Assembly (NCBI GenBank): GCA_009823395.1
Contig: CM020513.1
Span: 15,489,001 to 15,553,000, forward strand
Direction of reading: 5' to 3'
DNA from: Thamnaconus septentrionalis
Lineage: Eukaryota; Chordata; Actinopteri; Tetraodontiformes; Monacanthidae
DNA length: 64,000 bases
Shown here: positions 23,255 through 37,299 of the stretch, in pieces
Layout: every line of letters starts with the position of its first letter
Numbering within the stretch: position 1 is the stretch's first letter
The notes under the pieces: generated by a model
What the model saw: the letters and a program-made list of their open reading frames with translations, nothing else
Told to the model about the DNA's origin: nothing
Databases searched by the model: none
Position numbers and translations under genes: made by a program

Positions 23255-24539
23255 TTAATGCCATTGAATGTTTTGATTTCTTGATCACAAATATCACAAA
23301 TCCACAGACTTAACCCACTTGGCTGATGACTTTCACCTACCCAGAATTAAATTTTCAAATAAGTATTTCAGTGATTTGATGTGATAAAAATGTTGGTAAT
23401 ATTTGTCTGTACTTCACCACATTTGTGTACTTTTCCCCACTTTGATGACGCTGCAGTACAGCCTGAATCCACCAGCTCACTGAAACTATTTCTGACGTGT
23501 TAACACTTTGCACAGAGCCGAGCACAATATTACCCTGATCTGACTGTCCAGAAACTTGCTGTTGCTGCTGTTTGAACTTGAACCAAACTGACAAGAAAAT
23601 TTAATTCCCGCTATCTTATGTGCAAGAAGGCTGCGCACCCTTGTTACTTAGTATTTGAGCGGTGCCAATATTGACTCTGACATACAGCAGAGCTGTCGTC
23701 TTTGCCCAAAACAAAACGCTGACCTTATTGGTTGGCTGACTGTTAGTCTTCTGGCAAAGAAAAAAGCCCTCTTGAATACAGGGTTTTAGTTCACAGTCCA
23801 CTGAAGAACTGTAGTATGTGTTAACCTCGACAGGACCTGCTGCATTTTCACCCATAAACCCCGTCTGTCTTGTATAAATATAAACATGTCGCATAACTAC
23901 AGAGAGCGAATCAGCTAAAAGCCAATATAAACATTCTGATGACATTCAGGCACAGTTAACACAACCAAGCAATCAAAAGAGCAGGGGTCCAAACAACAAC
24001 AACAATGTGAACAAAAGCAAATTTCACTTAAACTCAGAGTCACACATCCTGGAAAGTAGAGAGTCCAAAGATTCTAACTGTACCAGTTTTATTCAAGTCC
24101 AACTAAGATTCACTGTCTAGTTCTGTCTAGCTGTCAGAGAAGACAAAAAACCCAACTCACCTTCCAAAATTATAACCAGGAATTTTGTCTTATTTCAGGA
24201 ACGATGACATTTTCCTGCGACCACTTTGACGGCTTATTAGGTTTGCCAGTCAATTCAATCTATCAATTCAATTTGGTGACCAGCATAATCAACTAGGTGT
24301 TAAACAGTATTTTACACATTCAGCTCACTTTTGTGCTTCCCCATCTGACTTACATGTTTCCTCCAAAAAAAAAAGAAAAAAAGCCCAGTGCACAGCGTTT
24401 TCTGTGGACTCACTTACTTACACCTTATTAAAATGCCGGAGCCGTCTCAGGGGTTGGAATAACATTAGAGTCTTCGCACACACCCAACCAAGCTCCAACA
24501 TTCAAACACTCTGGCTCGGCTAATAGGTCCCCGTCCTTT
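23255..24539. other. no gene seen
   Basis: Unique AT-rich DNA. The minus-strand frame at 23,616-23,945 has no recognised domain. A short impure poly-A lies near 24,366-24,381. Confidence 0.45.
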
Positions 24540-24870
24540 ATCAGTATGTGCCACCTGAGAAATTGCTACCTGGGGGTGACATTTAGCATCATACACTGAC
24601 TGATGAAAGGGCGGAAAGTCTGAGCATCAGCAGGTTCCTCGCATGTTGGGTCCTCAGCCGCACCTCCGTCTGTTTCTCTGGTAATGCAATTTGCCTTTAA
24701 TTTCCTAATGTTCCTCTAATCACCAGACCGGGCGTACGAGGGCTAATAGAGAGGTCACAAGTTGAAGTCCATCCCGAGGAATGGATTTAATGGGGAACAG
24801 AGAATGCAAACTGCATTATAAAACGCAGCAGCCTCTGCTTTACAGTAAGTCGGCTCGCCGTCTGCTGCGG
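24540..24870. other. conserved-element candidate
   Basis: Repeat-free, CpG-retaining stretch carrying several TAAT-type words (GCTAATAGG, GCAATTTGCCTTTAATTTCC, TCTAATCACC, GGGCTAATAGAG) and CATTATAAAACGC. No frame is open through it. The look is that of a vertebrate non-coding regulatory element, but this is an impression, not an alignment. Confidence 0.25.
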
Positions 24871-27800
24871 GGACGACCAGCTGGATCAAAACTCACATTT
24901 CCCGTTTGATAGGTCTAAGCAGTGTAAGAACTGGCATTCCCAAAGAAGTTAAGTGTGGATACTTACCCTGCAGTATCCATGGTTATCACATTCATATTTA
25001 GAAATAAAGTGCAAACTCGTGTTTTAATTTTCCAAAACCACTCAAAACTGTTCATGACTTACATTCAATGTGGAAGCACAAGGTCATGCACTTTCTTTTT
25101 AAGAAGACCACTTTAGAATAAATAAGGGATTTTGAAAAAAGCAAACATTACCGAAAATCCAATTCCAAAATTGAGCTGCTGAGCCTTCTTTCATCTGTAA
25201 AGTTGCACCAATTCAAGATTTGAAGAGTCTGAATTAGAGACGTTTGCTCTGTTTCTCCTTTTTTTTCCAGTTTCAGAGAAAATCTTCAAAAAGAACTTTG
25301 TAACAACAATGCTGTTTTGTGCTATTCTCCAATGGTGTGAAAGCCTGGAAGAACAGAGAAAACATCACCTAGGATGACGTCCAAAAAAGACAAAAAAAAA
25401 AAAAAAATGGAATCACTGAAGAAGCCAATTTGTCAATGTCAGTTTAAGCATTTTAAATAATGTCTTCTGCTTTCTAGCATGAATGAACTCAGGTGGTTAT
25501 AAACTTTCATGCTTTGATTTGATCCACTGTCAGCATAATTCTTACTTTTCCTCATTGTTAGAGAATCTTTAAAATGCCAGTCAATCCTTTCGAGCCCCTT
25601 AATACTGATAAGAGTCGTGAGTTGTGGCAAGTCTTCGGTGGGCTCAGCTGAACAGGACACAGATTCAACTGCAATCGTCTAAAGCCTCCTGTGTGCGATT
25701 CTGTAAACTCGCTTGACTTTACCATCAAGTGAGTTGACCTCTGCAACAGCTGCTTGTCCAAGGAAAACTAATTTGAAATGACTTTGCGACTCCTTTTGGC
25801 AGCGTGGCTCGCATTTTCTGGAAGTGTCACTGCGCATTTCTCGTTTATTTTTTTTTGTTTTTTTTTTGTCTCACCCTGACGCTGCACTTATAGACTTCCC
25901 CTCCACATTCTCTCAGATGCCAGTGATGCTCTGATTGTCCAACATCTTAAATGCAGAACGTTGCAGAATTCACAAGAACGGAAACAGCAGAATAAAGCAG
26001 AACACAGGTCTGCGGCACAAGGTCAAAGAACATCTTGGAGGGGAAATGAACGTAATGAGCACATTTAGTCACTTCAAAGAGCTCTCAGCGCAAACACAGT
26101 TAGCCTAATGTCCATGCTTAGTGCTGTTTTGTTTTCATAATGCTGTTGAACTGTTGTTGAAAATAGGATCATCATAGAATGTATGAATAATAGATTAAAA
26201 ATAAAAGATTGGCCTGTGGTGCTGGGAGGAAATAATGGAAAAGATGTTTTTACACCATTTGTTGTCAGTTAGGTTTTATTGTAGTTTTTTTTTTTTCTAT
26301 TCATGACAATATATGAAGCTGTCATTGCTCTTTATGGCTTTTAACGTCTTAATGTGATCATTTAACCAATCAACCAACCCACAGGAGGAGGCTGAATCAA
26401 TCGAATAATGCTAATCACTCCTGCTTCCTGTCCACGTTGCCAGTTGAGTCAACAGTAGCCAAGCAGTCTATTTCAATTAACGTGTTACAACATTTTCTGA
26501 CAAAACATCCATGTTGGGTAAATTTCATGCCTAAACTGTGGTGTATGTATATCTGCATCTTATCTGTAAGATTGTTAATGGGGGCTACATAGATTTCAAT
26601 GTGATCATCAGAAGCTTTAGGTTTTCACCCAGCAGGCTGAGCATGAACTCATCAACACCAGCTCCACATTAACAGCTTGCAGAGGAGGCAACCCACAAGC
26701 TATTGATGTTGGTGCAAAACGCTATTGTATTTTCCACGATTTATGGAAATCTACATATATTTATTGCACAGCATTGAGTTGAATTTACTTCCAAAAGCTG
26801 AAGCAACTGTTTTGAATCCACTTGGCATGTTTTGCTGGCCACCGTTCTGAGGGCAGCGGGGCTGTTTGTTTCCGATGCCGTTTGGGTGGGAGGAGTGAGG
26901 TCGCCGCAAACCACAGGCTCTTTATATTGAACGACTCCAGCTGAGGTGGAGAGCTTGCCAGCAGCAAGAGTCAATTTCATGTCTAAGCAGGACCTCTTCC
27001 CATGGATATAATGCACTTTAAAACACTCTAAACTCTGCTGGGGTGATTCTCTCCACTGTGAAAGCTCATTCCTTTTTTTGAGGCACAAACTGAGGCTCTC
27101 AGTTTGCATTTGTTTAGCAGTTGGCCAAAAGAGCCATTCTGACATTTGAGACATAGTGAGTTGTCCTATTACCTCTATCAAACATCTATCAAAATGTGCA
27201 AATGATCAGAAAAATATAATTAGACGCACAGTAAGCTGTTGGAAAGCCTTGACCTTATGTTAGATGACTGTATATGGGAGTAATTCCCACCTGTGAAGCA
27301 GCAATGCTGTGCATCCACAAATGGTGACAATATTCAAGTTTCTTCAAGTTTATTAAAAAACTAGTTTGGTGAGGGTGTGGCAGGAATAACAGATATTTAG
27401 TCTGAAAGAAATGCACTTGCACTGAAGTAAACCTTTGGTGTTTCGACCCCAGCTGGAAGTGCGTCGATGAAGGAAGCGGCGTGATGAGCGAGGTGCTTCC
27501 CGTGCAGAGACTTCCTGCGGAGGCGGACACTGATTGAAAGGAATGATGCTATAAGTTGTGGTGCTGCCTTTTAAAGTTGTGGCTGGTATGAATGTTTGAG
27601 GAAGGATTTCCATTTAGAAAGTGGGAGGGTTTATTTTATTATATTTTGACTGGATGAAAAAGGGTGAAAGAGGAGGTGAATGTCTGATTAGTGAGGACCC
27701 AATGTGTAGGGTCTTCCTCACATAACAGGAATTCTGCCTTCTGCTTATGAGCATCGGCCTTGAATACAAATGAGGGACATTCTCAGAAAAGCTCACAAAG

Positions 27801-28751
27801 TATTGTGAGTGTAACTGTTTCAGATGCTTAAAGGAGCTTTATGTGAATTTTTGCTTGTGTCTGCTTTTCCTAAAATCTTATATTGAATAGCCACACTTGA
27901 CAATGTACTCACCTAAAACCGTGTGCAATCTTTCAACAGTCAAAGATAAAAATCAGCTCCAAAGTTCCAAACACTTTGGATTTGCAGACAGTTGATGTGC
28001 GAACACAATTGACAGTTATGATTTTAAGTCTGAGGGAAGAAAAAGTTCTTAGTGAGGACAATTATTTAAAAGTGAATGTTTTTATTGTTATTCGGCACCT
28101 GAGCATTTAGTCTGAAAAAAGGGGGCTTGAGTGATGATGAGTTCTCATCAGCAGTACGCCTCAGCTGAAACATCAGACAGCTGCTGGACAGGACGCACTG
28201 GAGGCAAGTGCATCGTCAGTAGCTGTGACATTGAAAGAGCGTTCAGATGAGGGAGCAGGTTGAAAACAAACATTGTGAGCACTGGCATTTCACAGGGTAA
28301 ACACACAGAGGTTTACTCTCTCAAATGTTTCAGAAAGGCGGAAAAACAAAACGATTAAAATGCCTTCACGTATCCTTGGTGCCACACGCGGAGCTTGATC
28401 CCTGGCAACTCAATTATTTGCATTTTTTGCATTATATGAAGCTGAACTCTGAACTTATCCAATGTATCAATAGTGATATTAATCCAACCTTTGCATTCAT
28501 CAATGATGCGTTTGTTCTCCCACAGTCTGGTGATCAAATGCTACTCATTTCCATCCTAATTTGTCTATGCAAAGAACATATTTCTCGCCCTGGGTAACCC
28601 CCCCAAAACCCACTTTAAACAGTTCCTCATTCCATCAAGTCCTCATTGATTGTTCACACACAAGACAACACTCTGGGATGAATCTCCCACACACTTGTAG
28701 CAGCTTAGGCGGCTAAACAAGAGCAAAGTTCTCCGGAACTGGCCACAGTTC
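24871..28751. other. no gene seen; one possible MITE end
   Basis: Mostly unique AT-rich DNA. At about 27,828 the sequence TTAAAGGAGCTTTATGTGAA resembles a TTAA-type MITE left terminus, but no matching right end follows within 1 kb. The minus frame at 26,741-27,181 (146 codons) has no recognised domain. A-rich runs lie at about 25,395-25,407. Confidence 0.4.
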
Positions 28752-28784
28752 AAGTATTGTATTGACTGTGTCAATACAATACTT
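28752..28784. repeat. perfect inverted repeat, 15-bp arms with 3-nt loop
   Basis: The arm AAGTATTGTATTGAC, loop TGT, then GTCAATACAATACTT. There are no mismatches, and the sequence is not a simple repeat. It could fold into a stable hairpin in RNA or extrude as a cruciform in DNA. No transcription unit is known here, and a 3-nt loop is too tight for a typical microRNA precursor. Confidence 0.9.
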
Positions 28785-31700
28785 CATGTCAGGGCACAGC
28801 TGGAGATTTTTGCTCATTTAGCCTTAGAATGATTGATTTTAAAGAATATATATATTTATTTATTTTTTATTCTTTAAATGCAGAACAAGAGGTGACCTCT
28901 CCATCAAGGAGAACATGTTCAAAGACTTAAACCTTCACCACAGTGTTTAAACCAATCATCAAGTGGCTCTCAGACAACACGATATAATCAAGGGTTTCCA
29001 ATTATCCATACTTTTGGTTCCATATTTGATAATATCTAAATATATGATTCTGTTCTTCATCAATCTTGAAAAACAAATGAAAACAAAACTACATGTCACA
29101 CTTTGACCAAATGACAGTTGAGTGTATTTGTCTGTGGACATTGTAAATTAAGCCAAGCAAACAACAAACAAGTTCAAATAAAAAAAATAAAATAAAATAA
29201 ATAAATAATCAACCCATACGCAACACAACCAGCTGTCGAGACACCATGTTATTATCAGGTGTTGGTGAATTAGCATGTTTTGCCCTTTACACTCTTTTGG
29301 TCAGCTGAACAAATAGCTTGAATGCCACAAGCAGACTTCCGAATCTTTAAGGGAACAGTCATCAAGTCTAAAAGGTGAAGTGGGGGAAAGTCTAAACTGG
29401 GATGCTGTGTATTTGCATATCGTGCAGGAGTCATCTCGGGTACCAACACCAAAAATATTCCCAACAGCGTTTGTGATAGGACGAGGTCAGTGAAAGGAAA
29501 CGGAACGGAAAACAAAGCAGCTGTGCCTGTGGAGGCGATGAGACTGTAATTAATTTTGGAACAAAAGCTAGACTTAAAAGTAGCATGTGTGTTTTTTTTT
29601 AGTTTAAAGTGGCAGACAAATGAAAAATAACAGCTGTGCAATGGTGACTAAGGGAGTTTTGAAGGGCAGTGGCACTTTTCTCGAGATGGATCAAAGTTGT
29701 ATGTGATCACTTTTCTCACCTCCTTCTTCAGCTTGAAGCTTTTTGTGCATTTATTTATTCATGTATTTATTTTATAAGTTGTGTTTTGCACCCTATTATG
29801 GCATACTCACAGGCAAGTGTGACACTCCTCCGTCAGTGTGATCCCGGGGGAAGTCGCTGCCGCTCCAAAACCCCTGCTGTGATCTCTTGTTACCTCTGGG
29901 CCAAATCCAAAACCTAAAGCAGCGGGTTAATAAAAATCAAACGCACATGGGGACACAGTGCTCCCCTTGAAGGCACTGAAAGATCAAACTGAGGTCTTAT
30001 TACAGCTTCATGATTACCAATTCTAGAGCCCTAAGTTATGCTTGAGCTGCTGTTGAATCAGCATTGCTCTGCAGAACGGCTTTTCAAAGTCCTCCTATGG
30101 GCTTCGTGATCCAATGCGCGCCGTTTGTTCCGATAGCGAGTGAACTGCTGATGGAAGAGCATCACAGAAGGTTTCCACACGTCTCACTTTTTCATACATA
30201 CTTTAATTCCAATGAAGATTTCTGCTCTCTTGGCAAAAGATCAAACAGGTCTGAGTCAGACTGATGTTTCCGATTGGAAATTAAATCAACTTGCCTTGTA
30301 AATATTTAAAATCATAGAAACAAAGCAAAACAAGTTTGGTAGTTTGAACATTTCGTTTTGATTTAATATATTCATTAAATGAAATCAGACAGTAAAGTTA
30401 ACCATTTCAATTTGATTTATCAAGACCACATATGCGCACACACCATCACAGACACACACACACTTCTCATCCAATCGACGTCTGTGTTGTTTGTACAACT
30501 ACTGACTAGCCCTGATCCTCATGTGCCGGCCCCTTTACCTCAGTCCTCAAGCTGAATTTGTTCTATAAAAACTTAAAAGACATAAACCTTCATCTGTTGG
30601 AACCTTGGCAGTCGTCTTGAAGTCACAGCCAACATCCTGATCTGCATTAAAAGATAAGAACACTGGCATCTGTCTGCCTTTCTGGAATATGAGCTATTAT
30701 TAGCTCTCATAATTGTATTACATGTATATTTGAGCTCATGTAATGAGATACAGTGAAATGAAAAGATTTTGTTTTTGCTTTTTTCAATTTGCAACTTTCA
30801 CTTGTCGAGTGATAAATGTGGTGGTAAGTGCAACAATAACTACAACTAATGACATTAGCAGTGCTGAATGGCACTAGACACTTTCACTGCTGTCGCATGA
30901 TGATGGCAGAAATGACTTATGATAAATGAATAATAAATGGCTTAATTTGCACCGACACGCGTCAGTCTCCCTCACCTGTGGCCGTCTGTGCACAACAGCA
31001 GATCATCGACATCCACTGTGTCCATCAGTGATCAATAACTGACATTCACCAAACAAAAGTTAAGTGCTCAGCACAGTCGACACTTCAGCATCTCAACGCC
31101 GTCCAACCTCCATTACACTGGTTGAAGCATCGACATAAAGTTTAACAGAAGGTGAAGTGAGCATCAGTGAGCAGAGTTGAGCTGCAAACCAAACAGAAGT
31201 GCGAGGGGACGGCGCTATTGTGGCGGTCTGCTTCGCTGCTCGAGGACATGCATGGCTGCCCGTGAAAGATGCTGAAAAGAATGTTGGTCGTGCAGCAAGA
31301 AATCCCAAAGTAAAATAACCACTTATTAGTTTGTGACCCACAGCTCAAACAGAGATGAATTATGCAGCAGGGGATCAAGCTCGGAATACACCAAGTTTAC
31401 CTCTGCACGAAGAGAAAGAGAACTGTGTTTTTCAAGAGCGAAAAGACGCACTTGAAACCTTCAAGTGTTGAAAATGTGTAATTCCTGTAATCTCTGCCAA
31501 GGTTTCGCCTTTACGGCTGGATTTGGCCAGGAATTTATCCTTTTCCCCCCGACCAGTTCACTCAGCAGAAAAAATTAAAACTCTATCTCAAAAAAGAAAA
31601 AATACGATTGAAGAACTCTCTTCATGCCGTCTCTCTGTTCCGTGCTACTATTGGCAAACAAGTTTGGACAGCCCAGCATTGAAATAAACTTTTTTCAATC

Positions 31701-32249
31701 TTTCGAAGTCTCCTATAAAATGAACATTCCTATTGACGGGAAAGCAAAACCAGGAACTTAGATGGATGTGATTCAGACAGATTCAACTTTATACTTATCA
31801 TGACACACAGACACAGAGCAAGAAAATGATCCGCTCAGTTCCAAAATATTACTCAACATGTTCCAAATTGTAGAAAAACCTTTTGATTCAACTGCCTGCT
31901 GTCTTTTGCTAATTATTCTTGCAAAACTCCCAACTTCCTAATCAGCAATGCAAACATGGACTTTTTTTTTTTTTGTCTCTGCTTCTTTGTCATCTTTGCT
32001 GGAATCCACTGGCGACACACTTTCTCATTGCCTTTGATGGCTACACCGGAGGTCACGGAGTCAAGATATCCAAGATTATATGGAGATTTTCAAGACATCT
32101 GTTTTCCTTTCCCCTCAGTTGGACTCCATGTGCCAAGGTCTCCGACTCTCGCAGGCTTTAGCCCTGAGAACTCCAAACGCCCTGACTAAAGCTCACCCAC
32201 ATGGCCTGGGTCACACACACAGTGCCATGCCTCGGTGACAGATGGAGCT

Positions 32250-32254
<5 letters not shown>
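28785..32254. other. no gene seen; A-rich simple repeats
   Basis: AT-rich unique DNA with an (AAAATA)-like run at about 29,180-29,207. Frames such as the one at 29,270-29,641 minus show no domain. Nothing recognised as an exon. Confidence 0.4.

Positions 32255-32284
<30 letters not shown>
32255..32284. repeat. (GA)n microsatellite
   Basis: Pure GA run of about 15 repeats. Confidence 0.9.
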
Positions 32285-32286
<2 letters not shown>

Positions 32287-35200
32287 AAGGTAAAGGAGGC
32301 AGAGGGAGAGATGCCTTGATGGACTGATTGTAACGCAGACCTGATGCAAGCTTTTTGAACATTTTGTCTGTGTGTTGAAAACCAGGAAGCAGCAGTTTTG
32401 CCTCACCGTTCCAATTCTTCATGTTTTTTGGGGTTTTTTTGGTGACAGGTTGCGGGGAAAAACACCCACTCCCATCGTTACAATTTACACTTGAAGAAAC
32501 GGAAAAACCAGAAGCAATTTGCTTTCAAAAATGGACGTACGAATAAAAAGCGTCATGCTGGCAAACCTTCTCTGGTGCCATTTTAATGCTCCGATTCTGA
32601 ACAAAGGAAATGGAAATTCACTACCATTCTACACAACAAAAGAAAATTCCAGAACCTTTTTGTTAGCCAGAAATCAGCGCCACATCATTGCTGATGTAAA
32701 GTGTTGGCATAAGCAACGGTCAGTGCCCGTGTGTTATAGAATGTGAATATTTACATGCGGTCATTGAAATGATTGACCACCAGAGCCTGTTTCACAGGAC
32801 AGGATTTTACTGAGGTATTTAACCCCAGCTCTAAACCTGCACCACAATCACACACTGCATCACGGATAACACCGATTAACTGTCGATGACTTTCGACATA
32901 CATCCCCTTATTTTTTATGGCAAAACCCTCTGACTACATTACATGTATTCATGAGAAGGAGCAGGCTGTGAGGAACCGTGGAGTCTCTTGAGCTGCAAAA
33001 AGTTGCAACAGCTTCATCTATGAAACAATATTCCTTGGAATAAACGTCTTCATATTTTAAAAAGTTATAAAATTATTATTGAAAAATACTCAGACCAGTA
33101 TCTGGGATCAAAGTTGATGAGTGATTGTTTGAAGTAACCAAATCATCACGAGAATTTTTTTTTTTTAAGGTATTTAGGGAAAGGTGAAAGAAATGATCTG
33201 TATTGAGTGAGTATTGAGTTAATAATGACACAACATTTTATTGATTGATTGATTAAGTGTAAACCTAATGCTAACTTCAGAATCAGGATAGTAAGGGTTT
33301 CCATCCTTGCCATGGTTTCACAGTTTTCCTCAGATGACAGTGAAAAACCCTGAAACTGCTGCTGACATAAATGTTACCAGAAATGTTATCGTACTGAGGT
33401 GCTAAAAAAATAAAACAAAAAACAAGCCATTGTCGTTATGCATACTATTTGAAACTATAGAAAACGAAGACTGTAAAGGCTTTTGATTCACTGTCACATC
33501 ATGAATTTTATTAATTTCGCCTTTGTTTTAATACACCTGGAAAAGTTAATTTTCCTTTCAACCTGATCCTCCCATCTGGCCAAGTAGATGAAAAGACAAT
33601 GCTCTCTTCATTTGCATGATGGACTTAATGCGTCAGCTGCACAAATGAAAACAGCTGCACCCGCTGTTTTGTTTTTTGTTGTTGTTTTGCACAGTAATAA
33701 TTTTAGCTTTTACTCCAACAGGGACTCCATATATTGTCTGCACTGCTTTTGTTTGAGCCCTGAGATTTTCGTATTTATTTGTTTTTGTCTCCTTTAAACG
33801 GCTTGGAAGCAGACCAAAGACACTGCTCTCTGCATGACGGACAGTGGAGTTCATTACTGTTATTCTCAAATGCATCGGATTCACAATGCAGCATTGTTTT
33901 CAGGAAATCCTCCACCCAACAAAAAGAGCTCCTGTGTGGGATTCAGCATCTCGCTCTGGTCTCCATGACGAAAACCTTCAGGTATTGTCAAAGTTTGTAA
34001 AGCAGTAATAGAGAAACATGCTGCGCTTTCACCAACCGGCTGGGCTCCAATTGTCACAGAGAAGTGCAGATTATTGAGATCGATTTCGGCACTCAAGTGT
34101 CTTCAGCGCGCCACGGAACTGTCAGTGGGACCCGAGCCATGAGAACATCAAACAAGCTGAGAAACTTCTTGAAGTCCTAAAAAAAATCTAATATCTTCAC
34201 AAGCTGGTGATTTTCATTTGAATATGTAAGACACTATTCTTTCGAGCAAATCATTTACATTACGCTATTTTGCCTCAAGCCTTGCCACATACACACACAC
34301 ATACACACACACCCCTCCACATCTTGTTTTCCTGCTGCGCTTTGATCTTGTAAGTAACTCAAATTCTAAAAAACGATTTGTGCATTCAGGGAACAGCATG
34401 GTGGTACACATTTCTGGATACAAAATTGTTTATCATTAGCATTAACATTATGTCAGCATTTGTGGGGTGATTTGCAATATTTTTCAGTGTGAAAGTTGCG
34501 GTTTGGTTTCATTTTACCCAAAAAAGTTAACCTTCTGCTGGGAGGAAACAAACTGCAAATATGACTCGGATGAAACAGTGTGTGCGTGTTTTAACATTGT
34601 GATGAATAAATTAAATGTTCACCGGCCTGTGAGCATCTTTGTATGTTTTCTTATTGATTTGCTGGTATTGATTCACGTGTGCGTGGATATGCTGAGGTGA
34701 TCCTGTTCCATCATTTATTTGTGCACAAAGCAAAATCACTCCTACATGCCCAGTTACTTTACCTGATAGTAAAGTGTTTGTGTTGTTTTAAAAAAATTAC
34801 ATAACAACTAAATAAGAGGATGTTTGAATATCAAATAGGAAGGGGAAAAACACACATACTTTAGAGTGCAGGGAGTGGGATTTCTGCTACAGCATTTTTA
34901 TGCGCTTAGTCTTCATCTGCGGAGAGCTGTTTGCTTTACCGTTTACTGTTTAGTGCCTCAGAGATTATAGCACAGTGTGACCTGAGTGAGACATAAAAGA
35001 AATAAAAGCCTCCGGATGAGCAACCCTCTGAAGTAATCTGAGGCCTGCAGGGGCATCGGCACTTGGTGCGTTATGGGTTTCGCTTCGTTAAAACGTTGCG
35101 TTCCCTGGCAAGGGGAGATCAGGTGGGCTGTGGCGAGCAGCTGTAATTTTGGTGTGCCTACCCTGAGTGACTGGATGAAAAAATAAAAAAAAATAAAAAT

Positions 35201-37299
35201 GGAAGAACAAAATGTGCGGATGCTGGAGTTGCGAGATTAGATGGAACAGCTGCTGGATGCCGGGGCTCCAGATGAACAGCGCAGGGACTGAAGGTCCATG
35301 ATTGATGATATTGATACTGGTAAAAACATCCTGAGCTCACTCTGTCTTGTCCGGATTGTGTTCATCTCAGCAAAAATACATTACCTCTGTCCATGAAACC
35401 TTTGGCTCTCTCTCTCTCTCTCTCCCTTTTATCTCTACTGTGGTGTTTCTGGTCAGGGTAAAAGCATTTCGAGATCACCAGGCTTCTCTCGGGCCAAACT
35501 ATCAGCATGATAAAGTGTCTTGACAGCCTTTGAATAGGCCGAGATACGCACCAGCTTGTCGTGGTGCAATCTTCATTTCGGCAGGCTGGTGAATGAGCAA
35601 TAAAAAAAGGATTCAGTGTGGAAAAGCAAAGTGGCCGGTCAGCATTAGAGGTGTGTTCAACCATGTGAAGGGAGTCTTTTCAGATGTAATCAAGACCAAA
35701 CCGTGGATGCAGTGCAGTCGCTTGGCTCATCATGGCTTTTCTTTTTTTTTGGTTTGTCTTTTTTTTTTTCCCCCTTGACAGCATTTGTAGTGAAATGCTT
35801 AATAAGGAGGGGCCCCCCCACCCCCCTCACTCTACGCTAAGTGGACGTTTATTCCCTTTGCGCTCTGAGGAGACGGGGTTGTGTCTTTAAGGTGTCTGGG
35901 GGAAGATGTTGCCCAGCGGAATGGATGGCCTTGAAAGAGCCGCGTTAACAGAAAAGAGTCAGGGAGTCAGGGAGAGTCATCTTTTAACGCCCAGCGCGCT
36001 GGCATTGTGGAAATTTATCGTGGCTGTTGTTGTCGTTCGAAGCTGCTGCGCTGCGCTCAAGAAGCGCGACTCTGTGTCTTTGGATGTGTTGTTCAATTTC
36101 CAACGGTGGGAGAACGCCACAAAACAGGGGTTGTGGAACGCACACGAGCAAAAGATGGGATTATGTGAAGAAAAGAAAGAAAAGGCGGAGGCACGGGATT
36201 GGCCTGTGGCTGCAGGAAGACTTTTTCCACACTGAGGTTCCTCGGCAGCTGAATATTTTATGTATCGCGGCTCTTTAAAAGCGATGTAACGTTACCGTCA
36301 ATTTCACGGTGCTGTGGTGACAAAAGTGTCTCAATATCGTTGCGGACACGCAACGGTTTCAAACAAAAAAGGTCTACCGGGCGAAAAAAGAAAAAAAGGT
36401 GTGGGTTTTTTCGACTACATTTGGCAGCAGGCCATGCGTACCCATCATCCTTTGTACACTTGTGGTTACAGAGCCAGTAGTTAAGCGAAAGTGGCGGGCA
36501 AGGAAGGACCCGAGTGAAGTTTGTTAAAGTGCAGAACCTCCTGGCAGCTTCCACACCAGACTTGTGGAATCGTTTTGGTTTCTGTGCAGCATTTTTTTGG
36601 TTTGTTTTTTGGCTGAAAGAGGCGACAGACAGACACTGACAGAGACACTGCCGGTGCACTGACACAATGTGACAGTCAAGGTCATTTCCTTCATAAACTG
36701 AGGAAAGACTAGAATTGAATAAATGTATTCTATTGTTTCTGTTTGGGCATTGAAACATCAAACATCCAGCCATGTGTTGAATAAACTAGATTCTTTTTTT
36801 TTGAGTGTTTTCACTGTAACAACACACTTATTACACAGGTTTTCAGCGATTCTGATTGTTGTTACACTGCGACTCCAGAGAGAGAGACAGAGGTGCTGTC
36901 AAATAACTATGCAGCACAGACATACATTGTCTAAATCGATCACAACCCTTTTAAATTTACTGCGACTGATGGCAGAGCTCATGCAGGCTGAATGTGACTC
37001 CTTGAGTGAGCGACAATGTTTCCTGAGGTTCTGATGCAAGGCTCCTTTATTTAGCACAAGACCAGTTGAGTGGCTGCCACTTTTCAACCAATCACAAGGT
37101 TTTTTTTAGGCAGAAATGCAAAGCACCCACAGTTTAAATTTAACCGAAACAACACTTAACTGGACAATCAATTGCAATCATTTCAAAAGCAGGGATGCAG
37201 AAACAGCAGGTTCGAGTTGCGACTGACGGAGATGAAATCGGAGCCTCTGCACTCGTGCAGACCGTCAAAAGGGGAAATAAAGGAGAAGGGGATGCTCAC
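32285..37299. other. no confident gene; scattered simple repeats and a CpG-richer patch
   Basis: Unique DNA with (CA)-rich words near 34,290-34,313, a (CT)n run at 35,406-35,424 and T runs near 35,740 and 35,760. A CpG-richer stretch lies at about 35,980-36,100 (CAGCGCGCTGG, TGCGCTGCGCTC, AAGCGCGAC). The 171-codon minus frame at 36,258-36,773 has no recognised domain. The part at 34,880-35,120 is repeat-free and may be constrained. Confidence 0.35.

Noticed and set aside
24965..24980. Minus-strand ACCATGGATACTGCAGG followed by GTAAGT, looking like a Kozak start plus donor
   Set aside because: Only five residues, in AT-rich DNA with no promoter features, and its phase (2) cannot join the terminal exon at 18,241. 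Kept out of the gene model.
27828..27850. TTAAAGGAGCTTTATGTGAA as a full MITE
   Set aside because: Only one terminus; no complementary right end within 1 kb. Mentioned only as a possible fragment.
36258..36773. 171-codon minus-strand frame
   Set aside because: No recognisable domain; crosses T/A runs giving FFFFF; no splice signals.
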